NCBI RefSeq assembly: GCF_900111125.1
Contig: NZ_FOGE01000037.1
Location: 1-42,001 of the forward strand
From: Sphingobium sp. YR768
GTDB lineage: Bacteria; Pseudomonadota; Alphaproteobacteria; Sphingomonadales; Sphingomonadaceae
Direction: 5' to 3'
DNA length: 42,001 bases
This document shows positions 1 through 7,141 of this stretch, one piece after another. The notes under the pieces are model-generated. The model was not told where the DNA came from and made no database searches. It was given only the letters and a program-made list of their open reading frames with translations. The translations under genes and the position numbers were made by a program. Numbering within the stretch: the stretch's first letter is position 1; each line of letters begins with the position of its first letter.

Positions 1-80
1 TAATGCGACACAGCGGGCGATATCATCGCGCGATGACTCGGCATGCTCGATGGCGCGCGGGTCCAGATGTTGGCGGTCAT
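1..80 (-). CDS. partial hypothetical protein, runs off the window edge
   Basis: A minus-strand reading frame opens at an ATG that overlaps the stop of the upstream gene (ATGA, 80-77) and is still open at base 1, giving 26 visible codons. The ATGA junction is the usual one in this operon, which is the main support. A second open frame starts at an ATG at 111 and also runs off the edge. Its residues look slightly more protein-like, so the true frame is undecided. No function can be proposed. Confidence 0.3.
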   Translation of the reverse strand, partial: MTANIWTRAPSSMPSHRAMISPAVSH

Positions 81-274
81 GCTGGCACCTGTTCGACCGG
101 GCGCACGACATATACGCCATAAATCGCCATGCCGATCGAATCGATGATGCCATTTTCTGCCAGCAGCGCGCCAACGACGCGGGCGCCGATGTCCGACGTT
201 TCGCCGTTCATCTTCAGCAGCATGTCGAACAGCATTTCAGTGTCGACTTCGAATGTCACTGTACGGGTTGCCAT
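77..274 (-). CDS. hypothetical protein, 65 aa
   Basis: Small acidic protein of the leftward early operon. The ATG at 274 is chosen because AAGGA lies about 5 nt upstream and the in-frame extension further upstream looks non-coding. It starts MATRTVTFEVD and is otherwise rich in Met, Leu and Ile, with no recognisable domain. A 50-bp gap separates it from the preceding gene, and its stop overlaps the next frame. I do not recognise the family. Confidence 0.6.
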   Translation of the reverse strand: MATRTVTFEVDTEMLFDMLLKMNGETSDIGARVVGALLAENGIIDSIGMAIYGVYVVRPVEQVPA

Positions 275-324
275 ATTCCTTACCGGGCGGCTTGTTAGGA
301 CCGCCCGGCTCCCTTGGTGAATGG

Positions 325-552
325 TTAGGCCGGAGCGAAATAGACGCCGGCAATGTTGTGCTGGCAGAACTCGGCGAGGCACGTTTCCCCAGCCCAGACG
401 CGGACATATGGGATGTTCGCGTGAAGCCCAGATTTCTGGCATGCTTCGATCCGGGTGACGCCGCTGCGGCCAACGACATATTCACTCTCGACGCCGGGGA
501 TGGTGTCGATCTGGACGGCCTTGATCGGCTGCTGAATGGGATGCTCTTCCAT
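325..552 (-). CDS. hypothetical protein, 75 aa
   Basis: Soluble small protein of the leftward operon. The ATG at 552 shares a base with the stop of the upstream gene (TGATG); a GTG at 555 is an alternative start (GTGA). Three cysteines are present (EACQK, ETCLAEFC) without a clear metal-binding spacing. The sequence GVESEYVVGRSGVTRIEAC suggests a small beta-rich fold. Function unknown. Confidence 0.6.
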   Translation of the reverse strand: MEEHPIQQPIKAVQIDTIPGVESEYVVGRSGVTRIEACQKSGLHANIPYVRVWAGETCLAEFCQHNIAGVYFAPA

Positions 553-875
553 CACGCCACCACCTTCTTCGCCTTTGCCTTCGCCCGCCGCGCCTCATTG
601 GCAGCGATCAGCGGGGCCATCCGGCGTTCGCGCTCGGCTTTCAGGGTGGCGAGTTCGGCAGCAACGCGAGCGTGGCCTTTGCGCGATTCCTCGTAGGCCA
701 TTTCCGCCGCCGTCATATCAGAGCGCAGTTGACTCGCCTCCCCCAACAGCCGCGCATTCTCCCGCTGCAACCGCCCGATCGTCTCGGCGTCGCGCACCGC
801 ATTTGCCGCGCGCTGGGCCAGCAAATCATCACCAGACTTCTTCATCTGGTCGTACCGCTTCTTCGTCACGAACAT
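552..875 (-). CDS. coiled-coil hypothetical protein, 107 aa
   Basis: Predicted cytoplasmic, highly charged helical protein. Residues from about 25 to 90 form a heptad-like coiled coil (RLQRENARLLGEASQL), and the tail is Lys/Ala-rich. The start ATG at 875 has AAGGAG about 8 nt upstream. It is coupled to the next gene by a stop/start overlap. Such proteins are common in early phage operons but their roles are mostly unknown. Confidence 0.65.
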   Translation of the reverse strand: MFVTKKRYDQMKKSGDDLLAQRAANAVRDAETIGRLQRENARLLGEASQLRSDMTAAEMAYEESRKGHARVAAELATLKAERERRMAPLIAANEARRAKAKAKKVVA

Positions 876-886
876 GTGGATTCTCC

Positions 887-1102
887 TTAGAAATCAGGTT
901 CGTTGCTGACCGGATGATCAGCGATGACTTTTTCGGGATTGGCGGCTATCGCGTTCAGCACGGCGAGCGCCTGAACCAAGCCGTTGAAATAGGTTTCGCC
1001 AGTTTCAGACCTCGAATAACCGACGCCGTGCTGGACGCTCACATGGCCGACAAATCCGTTTTCGATCTTGCGGATGTGAACATTGACCGAATTAAAATTC
1101 AT
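887..1102 (-). CDS. hypothetical protein, 71 aa
   Basis: Short protein of the leftward operon with GGGAG about 7 nt before the ATG at 1102. The N-terminal half looks like beta strands (MNFNSVNVHIRKIENGFVGH) and the C-terminal half like helix. No known motif is seen. It lies 12 bp before the next gene start, consistent with co-transcription from PL. Confidence 0.6.
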   Translation of the reverse strand: MNFNSVNVHIRKIENGFVGHVSVQHGVGYSRSETGETYFNGLVQALAVLNAIAANPEKVIADHPVSNEPDF

Positions 1103-1116
1103 ATCTCGTCTCCCTG

Positions 1117-1386
1117 TCAGGCCGCGCGCGTCCGGCGGCGATAATCAACCCGGTTCTGAAACCGCCGCTTTTCGGCGTAGAGCCAGTCATCGGCGTAGCG
1201 GTCACGCTTGCGCGCATTGATCTCGGCGCGGCGCTTGGCGTGGTTCAGGCGCTTGATCTCATTGTCCCGCGCCCGCTGTTCAGGCGTACGGCTGTAGTAG
1301 CGGACGAGGCAGGCGAGGCGCGCGGCCTCCTGCTCGGTCAGCGGGCGGGTTGCGGCGATCGCGTTAAGGCGGTCTAGGGCGGTCAT
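1117..1386 (-). CDS. basic hypothetical protein, 89 aa
   Basis: Arg/Lys-rich helical protein: the C-terminal half is a run of basic residues (NHAKRRAEINARKRDRY, then RRFQNRVDYRRR). This suggests nucleic-acid binding by charge only; no domain is recognised. The start at 1386 overlaps the stop of the upstream gene by ATGA and has GGGGA just upstream. Its place directly downstream of the recombination genes is the only functional hint. Confidence 0.6.
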   Translation of the reverse strand: MTALDRLNAIAATRPLTEQEAARLACLVRYYSRTPEQRARDNEIKRLNHAKRRAEINARKRDRYADDWLYAEKRRFQNRVDYRRRTRAA

Positions 1387-2060
1387 TCCCCATCGCTCCA
1401 GTCTTCAGCGCCGGTAAACCCCTCGCCCATTTCGCTTTCCGGCTTGCCTTCGCCCGGCGTCAGCATGTCGCGACGCACGGCATAGGCGTTCATCACCTTC
1501 TCATGCAGGTCAGGGCGATTGGCCTCCAGACGTGCAACGAACTTGGCACCCTTCTCGATATGCGCATTCAGCGCTTCGAGACTGTCGATCTGGCCGAGGT
1601 GCGCCATATGCTCGTTGGCCCAATTCGCGGCGGCGGCAGGGTCGGGCTGGCGCTGCTGCTGCATCTGGAGCGGCAAGACTTTGATGCCAGCCTTCTTGCC
1701 CTTGGTCTTCATGACGACGACCATGGTTTCCTTGTCCATGTGGCTCATGTGGCTGATGCGGATGCCGCCGACATTCAGGCCGCCGAACGTCACGCCATCG
1801 TCACGGTAGAGCGTCATCGATCGGCCGACATATTCAGCGGCATTGCGGCCCCAGATGGCCAGCAGGATGCGTCGGATGGTCTTGCAAGGCTTGAACGGCT
1901 TGTTGTTGTCGCCTTCGTAGAAGATCGACACCGGCTGATCGCCGTCATTTCCTGCCACCTTGCGAACGGTGATCGTGCGGGGGGCTCCCATTAGATCGTC
2001 CGCATTGAGCTGGTCGCTTTTCGCCTCCACGAATTGCGACATGTCCACCATGTCGTTCAT
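1383..2060 (-). CDS. conserved phage protein next to recombination exonuclease, 225 aa
   Basis: Two-part protein. Residues about 25-130 form a beta-rich domain (TLYRDDGVTFGGLNVGGIRI is typical of it) and the rest is helical with an acidic C-terminal tail (EGFTGAEDWSDGE). Acidic tails are common in phage single-strand DNA-binding proteins. It directly follows a YqaJ-type exonuclease with an ATGA overlap, the usual place for an annealing or ssDNA-binding partner. That role is an inference: I see no RecT, Bet or Erf signature. Start at 2060 with AGGAG 8 nt upstream. Confidence 0.7.
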   Translation of the reverse strand: MNDMVDMSQFVEAKSDQLNADDLMGAPRTITVRKVAGNDGDQPVSIFYEGDNNKPFKPCKTIRRILLAIWGRNAAEYVGRSMTLYRDDGVTFGGLNVGGIRISHMSHMDKETMVVVMKTKGKKAGIKVLPLQMQQQRQPDPAAAANWANEHMAHLGQIDSLEALNAHIEKGAKFVARLEANRPDLHEKVMNAYAVRRDMLTPGEGKPESEMGEGFTGAEDWSDGE

Positions 2061-2887
2061 ATCACTAGCTCCTGATGTTCCCGCCGTTCGGTCGGCGTAA
2101 GGCTGTAGCGGGCCACGGTGGCCTCATAGATCGCCAGCTTTTCAGCCAGCTTCCGCTCAAATTCCCCGGCGGCGTTGATGATGGCGTCCTGAATCTGATG
2201 GTCAGGATGGACGCGGATGAAGGCTGTCGGCAGGCCGCCGCTGTAGCTAATGAAGTCGATCCACTGGCGTTTGGACACGGCCATGCCGGTCTGATGCTGG
2301 ATCAGGTAATCGGCCGGGATCGTCTCGCATTGTGCGACCCCCATGTTCTCGATGATGGTCTGCACCTGATACTTGGCCCGGCGGCTTTTCGCCTCGATCG
2401 CGCCGTCATCGCCGACAAGGCCATCCGGGCTGTAACCCAGCGTAAAACCCCATTCATCGTTGGTGATGAAGCCGCATTCCGTGACCGGCGCGAACTTCTC
2501 TTCATACTCGGCGCGGGCGTAAATCTCGTCTTCCTGACCGCGCAGCATGTCGTCGCTGATGTATTTCGGCTCGACATATTTGGTGATGCGTTGGGCCAGT
2601 AATTCGTAGAGGTGTGCCCGTTCCTTGTCGTTGTTGGATACCTTAAGCGTCGGCGTGATGATCAGCTTCATTTCCGAAGCCGTCAGCAGACCGCAGCGGG
2701 CTTGCAGCCATTCGTCGGTGCCTTGCTCCAGCTTGAAAAAGTGGGTGATGCTGCCCGACTTCGCGCCGGAAGGCTTGGCGGTCTCCGGCTTAGGCTTGGC
2801 GACCTCCACGCGCTCGCGATCGAACGCATCGTAAATGTCGTCCTGCTTCGGCTCGACATAATCGAGGGCAAAGGGGTTGTCCGTCAT
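2057..2887 (-). CDS. YqaJ/lambda-exonuclease-like recombination nuclease
   Basis: 276 aa, YqaJ viral recombinase family (restriction-endonuclease fold, 5'-3' exonuclease for phage recombination). The domain spans residues about 50-215. It opens with EQGTDEWLQARCGLLTASE, the family N-terminal signature, and holds the metal site as SPDG (Asp155) followed by EAK (Glu165 and Lys167). The first 45 residues are a linker rich in Lys, Pro and Ala. It degrades one strand at double-strand ends to leave ssDNA for annealing, so its partner should be encoded next to it. The start is 2 bp after the stop of the coiled-coil gene, with GAGG upstream. Confidence 0.88.
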   Translation of the reverse strand: MTDNPFALDYVEPKQDDIYDAFDRERVEVAKPKPETAKPSGAKSGSITHFFKLEQGTDEWLQARCGLLTASEMKLIITPTLKVSNNDKERAHLYELLAQRITKYVEPKYISDDMLRGQEDEIYARAEYEEKFAPVTECGFITNDEWGFTLGYSPDGLVGDDGAIEAKSRRAKYQVQTIIENMGVAQCETIPADYLIQHQTGMAVSKRQWIDFISYSGGLPTAFIRVHPDHQIQDAIINAAGEFERKLAEKLAIYEATVARYSLTPTERREHQELVI

Positions 2888-2889
2888 GG

Positions 2890-4038
2890 TCAGAACCTCA
2901 GCGTCACGTTGGGGACTTCGCCGGCAAGTATGGCGACCACAATCTTGCGAGCCGTTTCCTCGTCAGCGCCGCAGGTCATGAGCGCCTGCTTTGCGGCAGT
3001 CTTGATGGCGGTCCGGTGCGCCTGATCGGCGTCACGCTTGGCCTGCTCTGCGGCAAGACGGTCGATTTCAGCTTGGCGATCAGCCTCAGCCTTTGCGATG
3101 CGATCACGCTCGGCCTGCGCCTCGGCAAGCTGTGCGGCATGTTCGCGGTCGCGGCGCTCCTGCTCGGCGCGGGCGGCCTGCTCGGCTTCACGCTGCGCCC
3201 GTTCGGCGGCTTCGACCTTGGCGCGCTCGATGCGTTCGGCCTCTGCCTTTTCAGCGGCGAGGCGGCGTTCCTGTTCAGCCTGCGCGCGCTCCGCAGCTTC
3301 TTGAGCGGCGCGTTCGGTAGCGGCCTTTTCAGCCTCGATCCGCGTCGCTTCCTGACGTTCAGCTTCGGCTTTCTCGGCGGCAATGCGATCGGCCTCAGCG
3401 CGCGCGGCAGCTTCGGCCCGCAGCTTTTCCAGTTCGGCGCGCTCAGCCTCTTCCCGTTTCAGGCGGGCGAAGGCGGCCTTGAGCATGTCGGTCGCATGAT
3501 CCTTGGCCTTCTGGGCCGTGTCCAACTTGTCGCCGAACAGGGTGGGATCAAGAACCATTTCATGGACTGTAAAACCGCGCGTCCGGACATCTTCCGCAGT
3601 CTCATCCAGGCTGACCATAGCATCGCGGGCAAGCTGGTTGATAATCGCATCTGCCTTGGCAACGCGAGCCTTTTCAGCCTCTTCCCACTCGGTCAGCGGC
3701 TTGCGCACCGACTTCGCCAGTTCGTCCAGCGTCTCGCGGGCGTCACGTCGGGCAGCATCGACAACGCCGATCTTGGCCCGCGCCTCCTCGTTCAGCTTCT
3801 TGCCAGCATCATCGATCGCCGTCTTGGTGCGGGTGATCTTGAAGGCGAACGACTTGATCGCGTCGCGCCCCTTGGCGGTAGACACATCAGGCTCGAAAGC
3901 CTCGATCTCCCGGCGGATATGGGCGAACAAATCGTCGCGCTTCCCGGCATCCACCAGCACAAGCTGCGGCGTCTGAGCTACGATTACCGTAATGTCACCG
4001 GCGGTTGCAGACTGATCAATTGCGACGGCACTAGCCAT
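2890..4038 (-). CDS. long coiled-coil early protein, 382 aa
   Basis: N-terminal region (residues about 1-185) is mixed helical, with AIKSFAFKITRTKTAIDDAG resembling a conserved N-terminal domain of phage early proteins. Residues about 190-345 are an almost uninterrupted Ala/Glu/Arg/Lys helix with repeated AEKAEAER-like heptads. The end is a short globular tail (ALMTCGADEETARKIVVAIL). I chose ATG at 4038 because GGAAGGG lies 8 nt upstream; a TTG at 4044 is in frame. It sits between a tiny membrane peptide and the exonuclease. Possibly part of the recombination machinery, but no function is proven. Confidence 0.75.
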   Translation of the reverse strand: MASAVAIDQSATAGDITVIVAQTPQLVLVDAGKRDDLFAHIRREIEAFEPDVSTAKGRDAIKSFAFKITRTKTAIDDAGKKLNEEARAKIGVVDAARRDARETLDELAKSVRKPLTEWEEAEKARVAKADAIINQLARDAMVSLDETAEDVRTRGFTVHEMVLDPTLFGDKLDTAQKAKDHATDMLKAAFARLKREEAERAELEKLRAEAAARAEADRIAAEKAEAERQEATRIEAEKAATERAAQEAAERAQAEQERRLAAEKAEAERIERAKVEAAERAQREAEQAARAEQERRDREHAAQLAEAQAERDRIAKAEADRQAEIDRLAAEQAKRDADQAHRTAIKTAAKQALMTCGADEETARKIVVAILAGEVPNVTLRF

Positions 4039-4040
4039 TT

Positions 4041-4148
4041 TCAAAACCCTTCCGGATTAGGGCAGGCAAGCAGAAGCCCGCCGCCGATGAGGATGATTGC
4101 CAGCGCTACGGCCAGCATCTGGGGGAGTGTGAGGAGGCGGGGCGTCAT
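4041..4148 (-). CDS. 35-residue single-pass membrane peptide
   Basis: An unusually short gene, coupled at its start: the ATG at 4148 overlaps the stop of the upstream gene (ATGA), and its TGA lies 2 nt before the ATG of the coiled-coil gene. The peptide has a basic start (MTPRLL) and then one strongly hydrophobic stretch (AVALAIILIGGGLLLACP), which fits a single membrane-spanning helix with a short polar tail. The Cys near the end of the helix is not in a standard lipobox. Function unknown; candidates are a toxin-like or exclusion peptide. Confidence 0.6.
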   Translation of the reverse strand: MTPRLLTLPQMLAVALAIILIGGGLLLACPNPEGF

Positions 4149-4432
4149 GACTCCCACCGCCGCGCAATCTGGGTGGACAGTGGGGGTGTTAGGCGCGCCT
4201 GTCCGCCGTGACCGGGCATATCCTGCTCAAGCCGAAGCGCGGCCCGATAGTCGCATGAATACGAGCAGACGAAGCCGCCATAATGGTTAACCTTGGCCTG
4301 TCCGCCACCTTCATCCAGAGGCAGATAGGCCGGCTTGCCCATATAATATGGATGTCCACGGAGAGCCTTGCCGCATCCTCGACATTCGGCGCCATGATAG
4401 CCGTTTTCGGGCGTTCTGGTTTCCTGCCTCAC
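4145..4432 (-). CDS. small zinc-finger-like protein, 95 aa
   Basis: Contains CRGCGKALRGHPYY near the N-terminus and CSYSCD in the middle, giving two Cys pairs that could bind one zinc ion. The spacing between pairs (about 34 residues) resembles small treble-clef or zinc-ribbon proteins of phages. It overlaps both neighbours by 4 nt (ATGA). Nucleic-acid or protein binding is possible; nothing more specific can be said. Confidence 0.65.
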   Translation of the reverse strand: MRQETRTPENGYHGAECRGCGKALRGHPYYMGKPAYLPLDEGGGQAKVNHYGGFVCSYSCDYRAALRLEQDMPGHGGQARLTPPLSTQIARRWES

Positions 4433-4800
4433 GCCGCAGCCCTCCCCGCATCACGAAGGACAGGCGGGACATAGGCCACATAGACCGGCGCTTTCGAAAT
4501 CCGCTCAACCTGCTCGATCAGCGTATCAACCTTGGCCAGTCGACCATTCGGGCCGAGATAGCCGCACAGATACGACCCATCAGCCTGAACCTGATCAGCC
4601 CGCCCCAGATAGTTGCGGCGGTTGCACATCAGTTCGTCACGAACCGCATCAAAGGTAAACGGGCCGCAGCGGTGGCGGTTGTTCTCTAGCTTGGATATCG
4701 CAGCATCGATGCGCGCGACTGTCGTCTGGATCAAATCCGCAGCACGAACAGCGGCGTCGGCGTGATACTCTGCGCTTGTTGCGAAATCGGAGCGGGGCAT
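4429..4800 (-). CDS. hypothetical helical protein, 123 aa
   Basis: Mostly helical protein with two isolated cysteines (NRHRCGPF and ELMCNRR) and a third at SYLCGYL. It opens with MPRSDFATSAEYHADAAVRA and has AGGAG about 6 nt before the ATG. It ends with an ATGA overlap to the zinc-finger-like gene. I do not recognise the family. Confidence 0.6.
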   Translation of the reverse strand: MPRSDFATSAEYHADAAVRAADLIQTTVARIDAAISKLENNRHRCGPFTFDAVRDELMCNRRNYLGRADQVQADGSYLCGYLGPNGRLAKVDTLIEQVERISKAPVYVAYVPPVLRDAGRAAA

Positions 4801-4862
4801 TCTCGTCTCCTGTTGAAACTGAACTCATCCGCGCGGGCGCTCTGACCGCCCGTCTGGGGAGG

Positions 4863-5588
4863 TCAGGCTTGCCCGTAAGTTTCGGGGCGAGCAGGAATGT
4901 CGTCGGGCGTTGCGAACCCGAAAAGCGGCAGGAAGAAGAAGGATTGCCCGCGCTCGTTCATGAGGCTGGCGCCTTGAATTTCATAAGAGGCCCCTGCGGC
5001 GTCCCCTGCGGCGGCCCGTGCGGCGGCCCGTGCGGCGGCCCGTGCGGCGGCCCATGCGGCGTCCCCTGCGGCGGCCCGTGCGGCGGCCCATGCGGCGTCC
5101 CCTGCGGCGGCCCGTGCGGCGTCCCCTGCGGCGGCCCGTGCGGCGTCCCCTGCGGCGGCCCATGCGGCGTCCCCTGCGGCGGCCCGTGCGGCGGCCCATG
5201 CGGCGGCCACCTTCTGCCAGTCAGCCGGCGTGAACTGATCCAGTACCCACCAGAAATCGAGCAGCTTCGACCACTGATCACCAAGCACCTTGCCCGGATC
5301 GGTCAGAACAACGGCAGGAGCGCCATCCACAGTGTCGTTGACGTTACGCAGCAGGATAGCGTGCGCGCGGCTGATCTTGAGCAGGTCCGCCGTCATGCGG
5401 TCAGCGTTTCCCTGCGCGGTGCGGTTCAGGTCTTCGGCCGACATGCCGCCGATCAGGTGGAGAACCTGGCCCTGCGCGCACATGCACGACAGGTTGCCCT
5501 CCTCATATTCGGCCATGTCGATCAGTTCACCCTTGTAGGGCTGGCCGTCTCCGCTGTTCCAGCGCTCCAGGATTTCCGCGAGCTGCAT
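4863..5588 (-). CDS. phage protein with 18 alanine-rich tetrapeptide repeats, 241 aa
   Basis: Residues 1-127 form a globular domain (it contains EEGNLSCMCAQGQVLHLIGG and a Trp-rich segment DFWWVLDQF). Residues 128-199 are 18 consecutive four-residue units of the form Ala/Asp-Ala-Ala-Arg/Trp/Gly, and the last 42 residues are a separate tail. The start ATG at 5588 has GGAGG about 7 nt upstream; the longer in-frame extension lacks support. The repeat should form a continuous helix with Arg, Trp and Asp on one face every four residues. Ala-rich repeats of this sort recur in phage proteins of unknown role. Repeat number may vary by slippage. Confidence 0.72.
   Translation of the reverse strand: MQLAEILERWNSGDGQPYKGELIDMAEYEEGNLSCMCAQGQVLHLIGGMSAEDLNRTAQGNADRMTADLLKISRAHAILLRNVNDTVDGAPAVVLTDPGKVLGDQWSKLLDFWWVLDQFTPADWQKVAAAWAAARAAAGDAAWAAAGDAARAAAGDAARAAAGDAAWAAARAAAGDAAWAAARAAARAAARAAAGDAAGASYEIQGASLMNERGQSFFFLPLFGFATPDDIPARPETYGQA
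4992..5207. repeat. 12-bp tandem repeat inside coding sequence (18 units)
   Basis: Eighteen in-frame 12-bp units. On the plus strand most read GCGGCCCGTGCG-like or GCGTCCCCTGCG-like, with some CCCATG variants. They encode AAAR, AAAW, AAAG and DAAR/DAAW/DAAG. AAAG is always followed by a DAA unit, so part of the array has a higher-order 24-bp period. The unit keeps frame whatever its number, so copy-number change would alter protein length without disrupting it. Confidence 0.9.
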
Positions 5589-5643
5589 TTCCGTCCTCCA
5601 TCTAAACTCATCCTCGCCCCGACCGCATCGGGGTCCGGTCAGT

Positions 5644-5826
5644 TCAGGCAGCAACAAGATTGGCAGCAGGCGCGCCCAGCTCACGGCGCAGCGATGCGAC
5701 CGAGCGGCGAAACATCGCGCGCATCTGGGCATCAAAGCGGCTGTCGAGCGCGTTGACTTCGTTGCGGCGGATCGCGGCAACCAGTTCGTCAGTGGTGCGG
5801 GGGTTGGTCACTTGCTTCTCCATCAT
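5644..5826 (-). CDS. first gene of the leftward operon, 60 aa
   Basis: Short helical protein (ELVAAIRRNEVNALDSRFDA, then RRSVASLRREL). It begins at tandem ATGs (5826 and 5823), about 30-35 nt downstream of the predicted PL -10 box. The Shine-Dalgarno match is weak. As the promoter-proximal gene it would be among the earliest products. Function unknown. Confidence 0.5.
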   Translation of the reverse strand: MMEKQVTNPRTTDELVAAIRRNEVNALDSRFDAQMRAMFRRSVASLRRELGAPAANLVAA

Positions 5827-5855
5827 AGGGAGCGATGTGCTGCCCTGATGGAGTG

Positions 5856-5885
5856 GTTATAGGTTGGTTCAATCCAACCCGTCAA
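5856..5885 (-). promoter_or_regulatory. predicted leftward early promoter PL
   Basis: On the minus strand TTGACG (5885-5880) and TATAAC (5861-5856) are separated by 18 bp, and the whole spacer is the palindromic operator at 5862-5879. The rightward promoter PR has the same arrangement with the same -35 box. It should drive the operon from 5826 leftwards. Repressor bound in the spacer would block RNA polymerase directly. Confidence 0.8.
5862..5879. promoter_or_regulatory. repressor operator OL1
   Basis: GGTTGGTTCAATCCAACC: arms GGTTGG and CCAACC around a 6-bp centre. It lies exactly between the PL -35 and -10 boxes. Same arms and same 18-bp length as the PR operator at 7718-7735. Confidence 0.82.
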
Positions 5886-5892
5886 GCGAAAA

Positions 5893-5910
5893 GGTTGGTT
5901 CAATCCAACT
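5893..5910. promoter_or_regulatory. repressor operator OL2
   Basis: GGTTGGTTCAATCCAACT, one mismatch from OL1, 31 bp upstream of it centre to centre (about three helical turns) and just upstream of the PL -35 box. The spacing would put two repressor dimers on the same DNA face, allowing cooperative binding. Confidence 0.75.
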
Positions 5911-5926
5911 TTCTTCACAGCCCACG

Positions 5927-5956
5927 AAAAACCCCGCCGATCCGGGGATGGCGGGG
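5927..5956 (-). terminator. leftward intrinsic terminator protecting PL
   Basis: On the minus strand, CCCCGCC (5956-5950) pairs with GGCGGGG (5938-5932) around an 11-nt loop and is followed by TTTTT (5931-5927). It would stop transcripts coming leftwards from the repressor gene before they reach OL/PL, and it ends an antisense transcript over the DUF3800 gene. Confidence 0.7.
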
Positions 5957-6014
5957 TGGTAGAAGTTGACCGAAAAGATTCGACTCTTGGTGGGCCTCGC
6001 AGCAATAAAACGAT

Positions 6015-6854
6015 ATGGAATTCACGGCATATATTGACGAGGCAGGTGACGAGGGAATCACCAAGCTAAGAGACAAAAAGAACGGCGATCCTGGAGGCCA
6101 GTCGCGCTGGTTGGTGCTTGGCGGCATCCTCGTTTCGAAGGACACCGATAGGTCGCTCCCGAAAATCCGAGACGACATCGTGGCTTTGTTTGTAAAAAAG
6201 AAAGGCCGGGATCTTCACTTCCGCGAACTAAAGCACGAACAGAAGGTTGTGGCAGTAGATGCCCTGTCCGAAAAACGCATTGGAATTTGCGGCATATGTT
6301 CGTGCAAGGAGACACTCCTTGATGGCGGAAAATTCGAACAGTTGTACCAGCAGAAGGGCCATCTTTATAACTACCTAACGCGCTTCTTGCTTGAGCGCCT
6401 GACTGCGGCTGTGGCGGCGGCGGGACGGCGCGCCGGCGAGCAGGCTCGTCTAAAGGTAGTCTTCTCGCGGCGAATGAACACGGACTATCACGCTATGCGC
6501 GAATACCTGATGCTCATGCGAGACGGGAAGGAGAAACAACAGCCGGTAAGAAGCATAGACTGGTCCGTATTCTCCCCAGATGACATATGGGTCGAGAACC
6601 ATTCAAAGTGGGCCGGCCTTCAGATTGCCGATGTCGCTACCAGTTCGATATTCAACGCGCTCGAGCAAAATTTTTACGGAAAATACGAGCCGCGATACGC
6701 ACTAACCCTGGCCAAACGCTTTTTATCTGCGAACAAGTCTGTGATGAACTGCGGAATGACGCTTATCCCAAAACTCGCATCTTGCCCGCTGGACAAGGAG
6801 CAGAGAGACTTCATCAACGAGCTGCAAAAAATGTGGCAGGCCCCCGGACCCTGA
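6015..6854 (+). CDS. DUF3800 domain protein (probable cargo gene)
   Basis: 279 aa. Motifs of the DUF3800 family are visible: N-terminal YIDEAGDEG (residues 6-14), a central LHFRELKHEQ and a C-terminal WAGLQIADVATSSIFNAL. The family is predicted to have an RNase H-like nuclease fold with acidic residues in these motifs; its role is not settled, and members often occur in prophages and defence islands. It is transcribed opposite to both flanking genes, between PL and the repressor, the classic place for a lysogenic-conversion gene. No convincing Shine-Dalgarno precedes the ATG. Transcription through from the repressor would be antisense to it. Possible anti-phage or exclusion function is inference. 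Confidence 0.8.
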   Translation: MEFTAYIDEAGDEGITKLRDKKNGDPGGQSRWLVLGGILVSKDTDRSLPKIRDDIVALFVKKKGRDLHFRELKHEQKVVAVDALSEKRIGICGICSCKETLLDGGKFEQLYQQKGHLYNYLTRFLLERLTAAVAAAGRRAGEQARLKVVFSRRMNTDYHAMREYLMLMRDGKEKQQPVRSIDWSVFSPDDIWVENHSKWAGLQIADVATSSIFNALEQNFYGKYEPRYALTLAKRFLSANKSVMNCGMTLIPKLASCPLDKEQRDFINELQKMWQAPGP

Positions 6855-6998
6855 TGCACATCCACTGGATGCTGCTGCTCGAAAGCAACTCGGGCTTACT
6901 CCGGCGCATGCCTGCCGCAACCCATATGACATCAAGGCATTTGCAGGTCAATAATTGACAATCCAAAATCACCGATTTCTCGCGATTCGCGGATCATT

Positions 6999-7013
6999 GT
7001 TCTGATTTTGTTC
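6999..7013. promoter_or_regulatory. LexA (SOS) box 1
   Basis: GTTCTGATTTTGTTC, an exact GTTC-N7-GTTC match, the LexA operator form established for alphaproteobacteria. It is a near inverted copy of box 2 about 100 bp away (16 of 17 bases when flanking bases are included). Confidence 0.7.
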
Positions 7014-7105
7014 GCTGGAATTATTGTTGTGCCGGCGCACTTACCCACAGGTTTGTGTGTCGACAGATAGGAAATCTCCTTTCCTACAACCCCGACTCGG
7101 GATAA

Positions 7106-7120
7106 GAACAAAATAAGAAC
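7106..7120. promoter_or_regulatory. LexA (SOS) box 2
   Basis: GAACAAAATAAGAAC, the inverted form GAAC-N7-GAAC of the alphaproteobacterial LexA operator. It lies 22 bp upstream of a Cys-rich plus-strand frame (7142-7429) that runs antisense into the repressor gene. No clear -35/-10 pair can be assigned in either direction. Confidence 0.72.
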
Positions 7121-7141
7121 AAGTGAGTCGAGACGTTGGAG

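Noticed and set aside
3016..4290. 424-codon open frame on the plus strand
   Set aside because: Complement of the Ala/Glu/Arg coiled-coil gene; low-complexity repeats keep the opposite strand open.
4992..5207. CRISPR-like repeat array
   Set aside because: Units are 12 bp, contiguous, without spacers, and in frame with the coding sequence.
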